DNA of 64,000 bases from Nocardia wallacei (GCF_029869545.1 NZ_JARWQD010000210.1:26584-90583); one strand, 5' to 3'. Counted from the first letter of the stretch, positions 1-9,193 are shown. The notes: generated from the sequence alone by a model not told the origin. Translations and numbers: made by a program.

Positions 1-582
1 CCAGCGTTGCGCCTCGACGTGATGCCGGGCACCCGCGCCGAGGCCACCGCGGCCCGGTCGCTGCGGGCGTGGCGGGCGCTGCTGGCCTCCTACTTCCTGG
101 AGGGGCTGGGCTACATCGTCATCGGCACGTTCCTGGTGGCCGCGGTGAGCACACCGGGGCATCAGTCGCTGGGCACAGCGATGTGGGTGGTGGTCGGCCT
201 GGCCGCGGCCCCGGCGACTGTGCTGTGGGGCCGCGCGGCCCGGCGCTGGACACCGCGCACCGCGCTGATCGCGGCGCTGCTGCTCCAGGTGGTGTCGGCG
301 GTGCTGCCCGCCGTGTCCACCGGCGCGGTCCCGGCCGTGGTGTCGGCGGCGCTGTTCGGCGGGACGTTCATGGGAATCGTGATGCTGAGCATCGAGGTGG
401 GCGGCGATCTCGCCGGTCCGGGCGCCGCGGCGGCGCTGACCGCCTGGTACAGCTGCGGCCAGATGCTGGGACCGCTGGCGGTCGCGCCCGTGCTCGGGTC
501 CAGCTACGCCGCCGCCTTCGCGATCGCCGCCGTGGTCCTGGCGCTCGCGACCGCGGCCGCGCTGCCGGTCAGGCGAACTTGA
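1..582 (+). CDS. MFS transporter, C-terminal part (gene runs off the window start)
   Basis: The reading frame is open from the first base and ends at 582, so the N-terminal half lies outside the window. The visible ~190 residues contain several hydrophobic helices separated by short Arg-rich loops (for example GRAARRWTPRT), as in the second six-helix bundle of a major facilitator permease; the style recalls the YbfB/YjiJ group. It would sit in the cytoplasmic membrane and export or import an unknown small solute. The stop overlaps the convergent secG gene by 14 nt. Family is fairly clear; substrate cannot be inferred. Confidence 0.7.
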   Translation, partial: PALRLDVMPGTRAEATAARSLRAWRALLASYFLEGLGYIVIGTFLVAAVSTPGHQSLGTAMWVVVGLAAAPATVLWGRAARRWTPRTALIAALLLQVVSAVLPAVSTGAVPAVVSAALFGGTFMGIVMLSIEVGGDLAGPGAAAALTAWYSCGQMLGPLAVAPVLGSSYAAAFAIAAVVLALATAAALPVRRT

Positions 583-802
583 TCTCGAAACCGATGCCGA
601 GGATGGCGATCAGCCAGACGACGCCGATGAAGATGGTGATGCGGTCGAGGTTCTTCTCGACGACGGTGGACCCCGACAGGCTCGACTGCACGCCGCCGCC
701 GAACAGGCTGGACAGCCCTCCGCCCTTCGCACGATGCAGCAGCACCAGCAACACCAGCAACACGCTGGTGATGATCAGGAGGATATCCAGGAACATGCGC
801 AT
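569..802 (-). CDS. secG: SecG, preprotein translocase subunit
   Basis: A 77-residue protein with two membrane helices (residues about 4-22 and 56-73) joined by a loop containing HRAKGGGLSSLFGGG, the hallmark of SecG. SecG is the small non-essential subunit of the SecYEG channel and assists SecA-driven export. A longer in-frame ORF exists upstream, but its N-terminal sequence is Arg-rich and crosses the divergent promoter region, so the MRMFLDILL start at 802 fits the family length. In many actinobacteria secG follows the gapA-pgk-tpiA genes, which would lie elsewhere here. It is divergent from the metallophore operon. Confidence 0.93.
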   Translation of the reverse strand: MRMFLDILLIITSVLLVLLVLLHRAKGGGLSSLFGGGVQSSLSGSTVVEKNLDRITIFIGVVWLIAILGIGFEIKFA

Positions 803-893
803 GCCGGACAGTTTAGGCGGTCGCCCCGGCGGCACCGGCCAGGGGTGATCGGACCGGCCGGTGAACGTGTTCCGGATCACGATCTTATCTATA

Positions 894-921
894 TTGACAA
901 TCGTTATCATTAATCTACAGT
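894..921 (+). promoter_or_regulatory. Promoter with Zur/Fur-like operator for the metallophore operon
   Basis: A perfect -35 TTGACA (894-899) is followed after 16 nt by TACAGT (916-921). The imperfect palindrome TGACAATCGTTATCA (895-909) overlaps the promoter; five of seven arm pairs match and it resembles the AT-rich TGAtAATnaTTaTCA boxes of actinobacterial Zur/Fur repressors. A start at about 928 would place +1 on the ATG itself, implying a leaderless transcript, and no Shine-Dalgarno sequence precedes that ATG. Assignment to Zur rather than another Fur-family protein is an inference from the box shape and the gene content. Confidence 0.6.
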
Positions 922-927
922 GTCCGC

Positions 928-2532
928 ATGCACTTGCTCCGGCTCGGAATTCTCGCCGCCGCAACATCCTTCGCCGTCGCCGCCACCGCATGCGCTGCAC
1001 CGCAATCGAATTCGCGTACCGATCGGTTCATCGTCATCGATACCGAGGAGCTGGGCAACTTCAACCCGCTGCTGGGGCACGGGAAGACGAGCGAGTCGAA
1101 GATCTACGACAGCCTCTACCGGGTGCAGGAGGGCGTCGACGACCGGATTCCCGAGGCGGTCGCGGTGCTCGCCACCGGGGCCCCGCAGCCCGTGGACGGC
1201 GACTACAGCCGATGGGTGGTGCGCACCCGGCCCGGCGTCCACTTCTCCGACGGCAGCACGTTCGGACCGGAAGATGTTGCCGCAACCTACAATTCGGTCA
1301 TCGATCCGGCTTTCGCCTCGCCGATCGCCGCGGATTACGAATTCCTCCGCCGCGCGACGGCGACCGGGCCCGACACCGTCGAATTCCAGCTGAACGGCCC
1401 CTACCCCGATTTCGACCATCGGCTGTTCCTGGCCGTCGCCCCCGCCGAGGCGTTCGCACGCCCCGGACCGGCCGACAGGTCCGAACTCAACCACCACCCC
1501 GTCGGCACCGGGCCGTACGCCCTCACCGAACTGCGGCCCGATCAGGCGGTGCTCACCGCGCGCGACGACTATTGGGGCGAGCGGCCGCAGGTGAGGACGT
1601 TCGTCGTGCGGCGCACCGACGACGACAACGCGCGCGCCGCCCAGGTACGCGACGGCGCGGACGGCACCAGGCTGCCCGCGGAGCTGGCAGAAGGCGTGGC
1701 GCGCAACGGTTTCCGGGTCGTCACGGCCACCGCCAACGACTGGCTCGGGATCAGCCTGCCGACCGGCAACCCCGTGGCGGGCGATCCGGCGATCCGCCGG
1801 GCCCTCAATCGCGCCGTCGATCGCAACTCGATGGTCGAGCACATCCTGCAGGGCGCCGGGCGCCCGACCTCCACACTGATCGGCCGCATCTACGGTGACG
1901 CCTACGATCCGGCGCAGGATTTCGCCTTCGATCCCGCCGAGGCCGAGCGAATCCTCGACGCCGCCGGGTGGCGGCGCGGGACCGACGGGATCCGCGCCCG
2001 CGACGGCCGCCGGGCCGCCTTCGAGATCGCCTACTACCCCACCGAGGTGGTGCGCCGCGACCTCACCATGGCGACGGTGTCGGACGCCAAGAAGGTCGGC
2101 ATCGACATCACGCCGGTGGCGGTGGACAAGAAGAACATGACCCCGGACTATCTGGCGCGCACGCCCTTCATGGTGGGCGGCGGCGGACAGCCCTACACCA
2201 TCGACAGCCAGCTCTACACCAAATTCCACTCCCGCTACGCCGCCCCCGGCGCGGGCTCCAAGTGGGACAACCTGTCCGATTACGTGAACCCGCGCGTCGA
2301 CGCGATCCTCGATGCCGCCCGCGTGGAGCCGGATCCGCGGCGCCGCGCGCACCTGTACCGGCAGTTTCAGGCCGAGTATCATGCCGATCCCGCCATGCTC
2401 ACCCTCGTCAGCGAGAACCACGTCTATGTGGTGCGGGACAAGGGCTTCCGGATTCCGCCGACCGCGCTGGAGCCGCACGCGCACGGCGTCGGGTGGGGTC
2501 CGTGGTACTCGCTGGCCCGCTGGACCCACTGA
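928..2532 (+). CDS. ABC transporter substrate-binding lipoprotein, family 5 (peptide/nickel/opine type)
   Basis: A 534-residue precursor with a signal peptide ending in a lipobox-like ATAC (about residues 20-23), then a bacterial family-5 extracellular solute-binding fold: FNPLLGHGKTSESKIYDSL near the N-terminus, HFSDGSTFGPEDVAATYNSV near residue 110 and the family-typical HPVGTGPY near residue 190. It would be anchored outside the membrane and deliver ligand to the permeases that follow. In this family (DppA, NikA, CntA) ligands include peptides and metal-opine complexes. As first gene of an operon with diaminopropionate-type enzymes, a metal-metallophore complex is the likely ligand. The downstream gene starts on its stop (TGATG). 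Confidence 0.88.
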   Translation: MHLLRLGILAAATSFAVAATACAAPQSNSRTDRFIVIDTEELGNFNPLLGHGKTSESKIYDSLYRVQEGVDDRIPEAVAVLATGAPQPVDGDYSRWVVRTRPGVHFSDGSTFGPEDVAATYNSVIDPAFASPIAADYEFLRRATATGPDTVEFQLNGPYPDFDHRLFLAVAPAEAFARPGPADRSELNHHPVGTGPYALTELRPDQAVLTARDDYWGERPQVRTFVVRRTDDDNARAAQVRDGADGTRLPAELAEGVARNGFRVVTATANDWLGISLPTGNPVAGDPAIRRALNRAVDRNSMVEHILQGAGRPTSTLIGRIYGDAYDPAQDFAFDPAEAERILDAAGWRRGTDGIRARDGRRAAFEIAYYPTEVVRRDLTMATVSDAKKVGIDITPVAVDKKNMTPDYLARTPFMVGGGGQPYTIDSQLYTKFHSRYAAPGAGSKWDNLSDYVNPRVDAILDAARVEPDPRRRAHLYRQFQAEYHADPAMLTLVSENHVYVVRDKGFRIPPTALEPHAHGVGWGPWYSLARWTH

Positions 2533-3509
2533 TGCGGGCTCGTCGCGTACTGCGGCTGGCCGCCCGCCGGACCGCCCTGGCGGTGCCGCTGGTCGTGCTC
2601 GTCTCGATCGCGGTCTTCGCGCTGGCCGCCGCCAGCCCCTTCGACCCGCTGGACGCGTATCTGCGCGATCAGGGCGATCGTTTCACCGAGGCGCAGCGCG
2701 CCGAGTTGCGGGAGCGGCTGGGCCTGGATCGCGGGTGGCCGGGCCAGTGGTGGTCGTGGCTCACCGACCTGCTCGGGGGCCAGCTCGGTGAATCCCGTTC
2801 CTACGGTGAGCCGGTCGCACAGGTGCTGGCCGAACGGCTGCCGTGGACGCTGCTGCTCGGTGCGTGCGGCGGGCTCGTGGCCGTCGTGCTGGCGTTCGCC
2901 CTGGGCGCCTGGGCCGGATTGCGCGGCGGCGGGCTCGTCGACCGGGCGCTGCGCGCCCTGGCCGTCGTCCTGCAGTCGATTCCGCCCTTCGTGCTGGTGC
3001 TGGGAACGGTGCTGCTGTTCGCGCTGACGCTGCGGTGGTTTCCGGCCTCGGGCCTCACCGATCCGGGCGAACCGATCTCCGCGGCCTCGACGGTGCGGCA
3101 CCTGGTACTTCCGGCGATCGTGCTCGGCCTCACCCAGCTGCCGTGGCTGCTGCTCGGCCTGCGCGAAACCGTGACCGCGCAGCTCGGCGGCGATGCCGTG
3201 CGGGGAGCCCGGGCGCGCGGATTGCCCTGGCACGTCATCGCTTTGCGCCATGTGCTGCCGATGTCGATCGCGCCGTTCCTGACGTTGTGCGGCGCGCGGC
3301 TGCCCGAACTGCTGGTCGGCGCCACCGTCGTCGAGACCGTCTTCGCCTGGCCCGGCCTGGGTGAGGCCACGGTGAATGCCGCTCGCGCCCTGGACTTTCC
3401 GCTGCTGGCCATCCTGACGGTGCTGACCACCGCCGTGGTGCTGCTGGGCAATCTGTGCGCGGATGCGGCCGGGGCACTGATCGATCCGAGGATCGAGGCC
3501 GATGGCTGA
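2532..3509 (+). CDS. ABC transporter permease, DppB/OppB type
   Basis: A 325-residue membrane protein with an N-terminal helix (about residues 13-35), a periplasmic loop with FTEAQRAELRERLGLD (typical of OppB/NikB) and five further helices. The coupling-helix region around GARARGLPWHVIALRHVLP carries the EAA-like motif that contacts the ATPases. It forms the channel with the next permease. The ATG shares a base with the previous stop, which fixes the start and implies translational coupling. Confidence 0.9.
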   Translation: MRARRVLRLAARRTALAVPLVVLVSIAVFALAAASPFDPLDAYLRDQGDRFTEAQRAELRERLGLDRGWPGQWWSWLTDLLGGQLGESRSYGEPVAQVLAERLPWTLLLGACGGLVAVVLAFALGAWAGLRGGGLVDRALRALAVVLQSIPPFVLVLGTVLLFALTLRWFPASGLTDPGEPISAASTVRHLVLPAIVLGLTQLPWLLLGLRETVTAQLGGDAVRGARARGLPWHVIALRHVLPMSIAPFLTLCGARLPELLVGATVVETVFAWPGLGEATVNAARALDFPLLAILTVLTTAVVLLGNLCADAAGALIDPRIEADG

Positions 3510-4329
3510 GCGTTCGCGCGGGCGGCCGGTCGCCGCGGCCGCCGCAGTCCTCGTGCTCGCCGTGCTGTACGCGGTCCTGGTGCCGGTGCTGCGCCCGCTG
3601 GATTCGAGCCTGGTCGACTTCGCCATGAGCCGCAGGCCGCCGTCGCTCCGCTTCCCGTTCGGCACCGACGGCGCCGGGCGCGATGTCTTCGTCCAGGTGG
3701 CGGAGGGAATGCGGATCTCGCTGGGCATCGCCCTGGCCGCCGCGATCAGCTCGGCACTGCTGGGGATCGCCATCGGTGTCACCGCGGGTGCCTTCGGCGG
3801 CTGGTGGGACCGGATCGTGATGCGCGTCGCGGAGGGGTTCGGCGCGCTGCCCGCCCTGCTGCTCACGCTGCTGATCGTGGCGATGTTCCGCGGGTCGATC
3901 ACCGCGATCGTCGCCGCCCTGGTGCTGACGCACTGGACCTCCATCGCCCGGGCGGTCCGCAGCGAGGTGCTGGCCCTGCGGCACGCCGAGTTCGTGCAGG
4001 CGGCGCGGCTGCGGGGCCTGCCCGCGCACCGGGTCGTCACGCGGCATTTCGTGCCGGTGGCGCTGGGACAGGCGCTGGTCGGTGTCGTGCTGCTGATTCC
4101 GCACGCCATCTGGCACGAGTCCACGCTCTCGTTCCTCGGGGTCGGTCTGCCGCCGCACCGCGCCTCGCTGGGGACGCTGCTGTCGGACGCTCAGACGTCG
4201 ATCCTGTTGGGCGACTGGTGGTTACTGGTGTTCCCCGGCGGCGTGCTGGTGCTGGTGACGCTGTGCGTTTCGGTGATCGGCGGGCGCTGGCAGGCGAGAA
4301 CCGCTGCACCGCAGGAGGTTTCGCTGTGA
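3502..4329 (+). CDS. ABC transporter permease, DppC/OppC type
   Basis: A 275-residue partner permease. The N-terminal helix is followed by PFGTDGAGRDVFVQVAEGMR, the signature of OppC/DppC/NikC proteins, then five helices and an EAA-like loop (VQAARLRGLPAHRVVTRHFVP). It overlaps the previous gene by 8 nt and the following ATPase by 4 nt. It completes the membrane part of the importer. Confidence 0.9.
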   Translation: MAERSRGRPVAAAAAVLVLAVLYAVLVPVLRPLDSSLVDFAMSRRPPSLRFPFGTDGAGRDVFVQVAEGMRISLGIALAAAISSALLGIAIGVTAGAFGGWWDRIVMRVAEGFGALPALLLTLLIVAMFRGSITAIVAALVLTHWTSIARAVRSEVLALRHAEFVQAARLRGLPAHRVVTRHFVPVALGQALVGVVLLIPHAIWHESTLSFLGVGLPPHRASLGTLLSDAQTSILLGDWWLLVFPGGVLVLVTLCVSVIGGRWQARTAAPQEVSL

Positions 4330-5153
4330 CCCTGACTCTCGAGGGCGTGACCGTCCGGCTCCCGCTGGCTCCGGGCCGGGTGGTGCACGCCGTCACCGAG
4401 GCCGCGCTCGAGGTGCGTGCGGGATCCGTGCACGGCCTGATCGGCGAATCCGGTTCGGGCAAGTCGATGCTCGGCGCCACCGTCACCGGTCTGCTGCCGC
4501 GCCGGGCCGAGGTATCGGGCACCGTCACGCTGCGCGACGGCGACCGCACGCTGACCGGTGCCGAGATCCACCGGGCCCGCGGGCATACCGTCGCCCTGGT
4601 GCCCCAGTCCGCGATGACCTACTTCACGCCGGTGCGGCGCATCGGGCCGCAACTGTCGGAGACGATCCGCTACCTCGGAACCCGGCACGACCCGGGTGAA
4701 CTGCTCGAGCGGGTCGGTCTGGAAAGCTCTGCGCTGCACCGATACCCGCACGAGCTGTCCGGCGGCATGGCCCAGCGGGCGGCGGTCGCCTTCGCGCTCG
4801 CGGGGGATCCGGCCGTCATCATCGCCGACGAGCCCACCTCGGCCCTGGACGCCGAGCGGTCGGCCGCGATCCTGAAGCTGCTGTCCGACTTCGCGGGCGA
4901 GGGTGGCCGCGTGCTGCTCATCACCCACGACATCACCGCGCTCCGCGAGTCCGCGGTGTGCACCGAGCTGTCGGTCATGCACGCGTCCCGCATCGTGGAA
5001 ACCGGCACGCCCACAGCGGTTCTCGACAGCCCACGGGACGAATACACCCGCGACCTGCTGGCGGCGCTGCCCGAGAACGGCCTGCGGCCCCTCCCCCATC
5101 CCACCCCCGAACTGGTGAACCTGCCCGCCGACTACCGATACGGTGCGCGATGA
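4326..5153 (+). CDS. ABC transporter ATP-binding protein, DppD/OppD type
   Basis: A 275-residue ATPase with Walker A GESGSGKS (about residue 40), Q-loop VPQSAMTYF, signature LSGGMAQR, Walker B VIIADEPTSALD and H-loop LLITHD. The Q-loop and C-terminal extension fit the OppD/DppD/NikD group. Translation starts at GTG in a GTGA overlap with the upstream permease. It powers import together with the next gene product. Confidence 0.9.
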   Translation: MTLTLEGVTVRLPLAPGRVVHAVTEAALEVRAGSVHGLIGESGSGKSMLGATVTGLLPRRAEVSGTVTLRDGDRTLTGAEIHRARGHTVALVPQSAMTYFTPVRRIGPQLSETIRYLGTRHDPGELLERVGLESSALHRYPHELSGGMAQRAAVAFALAGDPAVIIADEPTSALDAERSAAILKLLSDFAGEGGRVLLITHDITALRESAVCTELSVMHASRIVETGTPTAVLDSPRDEYTRDLLAALPENGLRPLPHPTPELVNLPADYRYGAR

Positions 5154-5806
5154 CCGACAAAGCCCTTGCCGCCCACGATATCTCCGTCTCGTTCGGCAGG
5201 CGGCGCGTCCTCGACCGGGTGTCGATCGGCGTGGCCGCCGGGGAGGTCGTCGGGCTCACCGGACCGTCCGGGACCGGGAAGACCACGCTCGCGCACGTGC
5301 TTGCCGGTCTGCGCCGACCGGACTCCGGACGGGTGCGCTGCGACGGCGTCCCGCTGTCGCCGCGGCGCCACACCGGCCGGATCGCCATGCTGTTCCAGTC
5401 GCCGCGCCGCTCCTGCAGCCCGCGAATGACCTTGCGCGACACCATTTCCGAGCTGGCCACCGGACCCGTGGAGTGGGAGGGCGTGCTGGCCGCCGTCGGC
5501 ATGACCCCCGACCTGCTCGACCGCTACCCGGCGCAGGTCTCCGACGGTCAGCTCCAGCGCGCGGCGGTGGCGCGGGCGCTGGCCTGGCGGCCGGACTACA
5601 TCGTCTGCGACGAGATGACCGCCATGCTCGACCCCGCCACCACCGCCACCGTCGTCCGAACCGTCACCGCAACCGCCGCCACCGGTGTCGGCGTGCTCCT
5701 CATCGGCCACGACCTGCCGCTGCTGCGGGCCTGCACGACTCGCCTCGTGCACCTCGACGGCACCGGCCCGACCGGCCGATCCGCAACGACAGAGGAAACG
5801 AGATGA
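5150..5806 (+). CDS. ABC transporter ATP-binding protein, DppF/OppF type (short)
   Basis: A 218-residue ATPase with Walker A GPSGTGKTT, Q-loop LFQSPRRSCSPRMT, Walker B YIVCDEMTAMLD and H-loop LLIGHD. The signature is VSDGQLQR rather than LSGGQ, a mild change at the second Gly. It lacks the ~60-residue C-terminal extension common in OppF, so it is shorter than usual, like NikE or CntF. ATGA overlaps bind it to both neighbours. It completes a five-gene importer. Confidence 0.87.
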   Translation: MTDKALAAHDISVSFGRRRVLDRVSIGVAAGEVVGLTGPSGTGKTTLAHVLAGLRRPDSGRVRCDGVPLSPRRHTGRIAMLFQSPRRSCSPRMTLRDTISELATGPVEWEGVLAAVGMTPDLLDRYPAQVSDGQLQRAAVARALAWRPDYIVCDEMTAMLDPATTATVVRTVTATAATGVGVLLIGHDLPLLRACTTRLVHLDGTGPTGRSATTEETR

Positions 5807-6780
5807 ACCCCACGCTGCACATTCTCACCCGCACCGATCTGGCCGACGTCGACATCACGCCCGGTGAGATCATCGAGCTCGTCGAGGACGGCTATCAGGC
5901 GTTCGCCCAGGGAGATTCGCGCTGCCCGACGAAGCTGATGATGCCGATACCGATCGAGGAGCGCGACGCCGTGTCGTACTCCATGCTCGGCTACGACGGC
6001 TCGCTGCAACAGCTCGGCTTCAAGACCTCCTACCGGCAGGGCAACGACAGCGCCGAAAAGTACTACACCACCATCAGTCTCTACGACGACACCACCGGCC
6101 TGCCGTTCGCGTTCATGGACTGTCAGCGGGTCGGCGCCTCCCGCACACCGGCCACCACCGCCATCATCGCCAAGTACAGCGCCCGGCCGGATGCCACCAG
6201 CGCCTTGATGATCGGCACCGGGATCCAGGGGCGCAATACGCTGCCGTTCCTGCTGACGGTGCTGCCCGGCCTCGAGCGGCTGCGCCTGTTCGGCACCCAT
6301 CCCGACGGCATCGCCGACACCGTCGCCACTCTGCGCCGCCACTTCCCCGACCGGGAGGTCGAACTCGTCGACGACGTACCGTCGGCGGTCGCCGACTCCG
6401 ATATCGTCGTGGCCGCCTCGGGCCGCGCCGCGCACCCGAAGGTGCAGACCGCGTGGCTGAAGCCGGGCGGGCTGCTGATCTCCGTGGCATCGAAAGGTGT
6501 TGCGGGCGGGGCTCTCCGCGACGCGGACTACGCGATCGCCACCAACACCGGCCAGCTCGGAGTGACCGGCACGCGGCTCGCCGGGCCGGACGGCAAGGTG
6601 GAGATCCATGCCGAACTCCCCGATATCGTGGCCGGTCGCGCCCCCGGGCGCCGCGCCGCCGACGATCGCGTCTTCGCGTTCTCGAGCGGCATGGTGATCA
6701 CCGATATCCCGGTGGCGCACGCGCTGGCGACCCGCGCGGTGGCGGCCGGTCGCGGGCGGGAGGTGTCGCTGTGGTCGTGA
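5803..6780 (+). CDS. SbnB-like ornithine cyclodeaminase/alanine dehydrogenase family protein
   Basis: A 325-residue protein of the ornithine cyclodeaminase/mu-crystallin family: substrate-binding half with QLGFKTSYRQGN and KYYTTISLYD, and a Rossmann nucleotide-binding half beginning ALMIGTGIQGRNTLPFLL (about residues 130-150). In staphyloferrin B synthesis SbnB oxidises N-(1-amino-1-carboxyethyl)glutamate, made by SbnA, to L-2,3-diaminopropionate plus 2-oxoglutarate with NAD+. The SbnA-like gene two positions downstream supports the same role here, against a simple ornithine cyclodeaminase. It is translationally coupled to the ATPase gene. The exact amino donor (Glu, Asp or other) cannot be read from sequence. 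Confidence 0.8.
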   Translation: MNPTLHILTRTDLADVDITPGEIIELVEDGYQAFAQGDSRCPTKLMMPIPIEERDAVSYSMLGYDGSLQQLGFKTSYRQGNDSAEKYYTTISLYDDTTGLPFAFMDCQRVGASRTPATTAIIAKYSARPDATSALMIGTGIQGRNTLPFLLTVLPGLERLRLFGTHPDGIADTVATLRRHFPDREVELVDDVPSAVADSDIVVAASGRAAHPKVQTAWLKPGGLLISVASKGVAGGALRDADYAIATNTGQLGVTGTRLAGPDGKVEIHAELPDIVAGRAPGRRAADDRVFAFSSGMVITDIPVAHALATRAVAAGRGREVSLWS

Positions 6781-8105
6781 GCACGATTTCCCTGCCCGCC
6801 CTGGAAAAGCCTTGGGCGCACCAGGTTCGGGCCGATCCGCGGCTGCTGTTCGATATTGCGCACGCCGTGGGCGGGCCGTACCACGTCGTGTATCCCGAGC
6901 AGTTCGGTGACAACCTGCGCGCGTTCCAGTCGGTGCTCGGCGACCGCGGCGTGCGCGGCCAGGTCTATTTCGGCAAGAAGGCCAACAAGGCGGGCTGCTG
7001 GCTGCCGAAGGTCGCGCAACTGGGCGGGGCGGTGGATGTCGCCAGCGCACCCGAGCTGATTCACGCTCTGGCACAGGGGATCCGGGGACGCGATATCGGC
7101 GTCACCGGTGCCGCCAAGAGCGACGAGCTGCTGTGGCTGGCGGTGCGGCACGGCTGCCTGATCGCTATCGACTCCCTCGACGAACTGGACCGCCTCGCCG
7201 CGCTCGCCCGCACCGACGGCCCGGCCCGGCTCCTGTTGCGGGTGCTGCCGCCGCGCGCACCGCACAGCCGGTTCGGTCTGTCGGCCCGCGACCTGGAGGC
7301 GGCGCTGGTGCGCTGCGCCGAGTTGCGGCCGCATCTCGACATGTCGGGCTTCTCCTTCCATCTGGACGGCTATGCCGTCGAGCCCCGTGCCGAGCTGGCC
7401 TGGGAGCTGATCGAATTGATCGCCAAGGCCCGGGCCGCCGGACTCCCGGCCCAGGCGCTCTGCCTCGGCGGCGGCTTCGCGTGCACCTACCTCGCCGCCG
7501 ACGATTGGGAGGCGTTCACGACCGGGCACACCGACGACTGGTTTCACGCCGGGAAGCGGTTCGACAAGTTCTATCCCTACGCGCAGGGCCCGGTCGGGGC
7601 GGCCATGCTCGACGCGATCCTGGCGGCCGAGTTCGACGGCGTTCCGCTGGCACAACACCTGCGCGACAACGATATCCGGCTGTTCCTCGAACCGGGCCGG
7701 GCGCTGCTCATCGACGCCGGATTCACCGTCTTCCCGGTGCAGGGCTTCAAACGCAATGCCGACCACGGCATCACCACGGTGGCGGGGCTGAGCATGAGCG
7801 TCTCCGAGCAGTGGAAGGGCAGCGAATTCCTCCCGGACCCGATCCTGGTGCCGCACACCACGATTGCCGATGCGGAGCCTGTCGCGTCCTGCGTGGGCGG
7901 CGCGAGCTGCATGGAGTACGACGTGCTCACCTGGCGCAAGGTGCCGTTCCCGCAGGCCCCCGCCCCCGGGGATCTGCTCGTCTATCCCAATACCGCCGGG
8001 TACCAGATGGACAAGAACGAGAGCGAGTTCCACCAGCTCCCGCTGCCCCCGAAGATCGTGCTGACGCGCGAGGACGGGCGGTTCCGCTGGAGGCTCGACC
8101 GATGA
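6771..8105 (+). CDS. PLP-dependent fold-III decarboxylase (SbnH-like/diaminopimelate decarboxylase family)
   Basis: About 444 residues of the Orn/DAP/Arg decarboxylase family 2. The N-terminal alanine-racemase-type barrel carries the PLP lysine region GQVYFGKKANKAG, a phosphate-binding glycine loop LCLGGGFACTY and EPGRALLIDAG; the C-terminal part has SCVGGASCMEYD with the catalytic Cys/Asp. SbnH decarboxylates citryl-diaminopropionate in staphyloferrin B synthesis. Here the substrate may be diaminopropionate or a conjugate, which would give an ethylenediamine unit. GGGAGG at 6757-6763 favours GTG 6771; GTG 6777 (GTGA overlap) is an alternative start. Confidence 0.82.
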   Translation: MVVSTISLPALEKPWAHQVRADPRLLFDIAHAVGGPYHVVYPEQFGDNLRAFQSVLGDRGVRGQVYFGKKANKAGCWLPKVAQLGGAVDVASAPELIHALAQGIRGRDIGVTGAAKSDELLWLAVRHGCLIAIDSLDELDRLAALARTDGPARLLLRVLPPRAPHSRFGLSARDLEAALVRCAELRPHLDMSGFSFHLDGYAVEPRAELAWELIELIAKARAAGLPAQALCLGGGFACTYLAADDWEAFTTGHTDDWFHAGKRFDKFYPYAQGPVGAAMLDAILAAEFDGVPLAQHLRDNDIRLFLEPGRALLIDAGFTVFPVQGFKRNADHGITTVAGLSMSVSEQWKGSEFLPDPILVPHTTIADAEPVASCVGGASCMEYDVLTWRKVPFPQAPAPGDLLVYPNTAGYQMDKNESEFHQLPLPPKIVLTREDGRFRWRLDR

Positions 8106-9193
8106 CGGCGGGGCTCGCGCCACGAGATGCCGACCGCGAGCACGCCCGAACAGTACCCGAACGCGTCGTGCGGCGGGCCTCCGAACTGATCGGTCGCACG
8201 CCGCTGCTCGAGCTGACCCGCACCGGCACCGGCACGCGGCTGCTGCTCAAACTCGAGCAGTTCAATCCCACCGGCTCGGCGAAGGTCCGCATGGCGCGCG
8301 AGATGGTGCTGCACGCCGAGCGCGCCGGTCTGTTGCGGCCGGGCGGGCACATCGTCGAGCCGACCTCCGGGAATACGGGCACCGGCCTGGCCCTGATCGC
8401 CCTGGAGCGCGGCTACACCTTCACCGCCGTCGTCGACGGCCACGCGGCACGCGACAAACTCCGGGCGATGAGGGCCCTGGGTGCGCGGCTGGTGTTCGTC
8501 GACAACGGCGGCAGCGGTGGGCCGAGTACCGTCGCGCGCCGGGCCAAAGCGGCCGAGATCGCGGCGGCCACCGGCGCCTACTGGCCGGACCAGCACAACA
8601 ATCCGGGCAACGGGGCGGGCTACCGGGGACTGGCCGGGGAACTGCGCGAGGACCTCGGCGACATCGACTGCCTGATCGGCGCGGTCGGCACCGGCGGATC
8701 GCTGTGCGGCACCACCGAAGAACTGCGCCGCCACGGCTCCCGAGTGCGCACCATCGGTGTCGAACCCACGGGCTCGATCATCTTCGGCGGGCCCGGCCGA
8801 CCGTACTGGCAGACCGGCGCGGGCAGCCCCGCCGGGTTCGACGTGGGCAGCAATGTCGACTACCGCCATATCGACGAGGGCTGCAAGGTCACCGACGCCG
8901 ACGCGTTCGCCACCGCCCGCGTCGTGGCCCGCCGCACGGGGCTGCTGGTCGGCGGAACCGCCGGTGCCGCAATCCATGTCGCGCTGCGGCGGCTGCTGCG
9001 CCTGCGGCCCGGCAGCACCGCCGTGGTGCTGGTGTGCGATGCCGGGGAGAAGTACCTCGACTCGGTGTACGACGACGACTGGCTGCTCGAGCGCGGCCTG
9101 CTCGACCATCTCGCGCATCAGCGGACCAAGAGACTACTGACCGCCTACGACGACTCGGTCCGGCTCGCGGCGGCCGAACGGACCGGAACATGA
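8102..9193 (+). CDS. SbnA-like PLP synthase (cysteine synthase fold)
   Basis: A 363-residue beta-family PLP enzyme: LIGRTPLLEL, PLP lysine in NPTGSAKVRMA, substrate loop EPTSGNTGTGLA, phosphate-binding GTGGSLCGT and a C-terminal LVCDAGEKYLDSVYDDDWL, all as in cysteine synthases and SbnA. SbnA condenses O-phospho-L-serine with L-glutamate to give the substrate of SbnB. Position in this operon, separate from sulfur assimilation genes, supports diaminopropionate rather than cysteine synthesis. The start is set by a 4-bp ATGA overlap. Confidence 0.82.
   Translation: MTAGLAPRDADREHARTVPERVVRRASELIGRTPLLELTRTGTGTRLLLKLEQFNPTGSAKVRMAREMVLHAERAGLLRPGGHIVEPTSGNTGTGLALIALERGYTFTAVVDGHAARDKLRAMRALGARLVFVDNGGSGGPSTVARRAKAAEIAAATGAYWPDQHNNPGNGAGYRGLAGELREDLGDIDCLIGAVGTGGSLCGTTEELRRHGSRVRTIGVEPTGSIIFGGPGRPYWQTGAGSPAGFDVGSNVDYRHIDEGCKVTDADAFATARVVARRTGLLVGGTAGAAIHVALRRLLRLRPGSTAVVLVCDAGEKYLDSVYDDDWLLERGLLDHLAHQRTKRLLTAYDDSVRLAAAERTGT

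Noticed and set aside
895..909. IdeR/DtxR iron box upstream of the metallophore operon
   Set aside because: The site lacks the TTAGGTTAG half-sites of IdeR/DtxR boxes; the palindrome is of Fur/Zur shape.
569..1000. Longer 143-codon form of secG
   Set aside because: The extra N-terminal residues are Arg-rich, cross the divergent operator and exceed the SecG family length.
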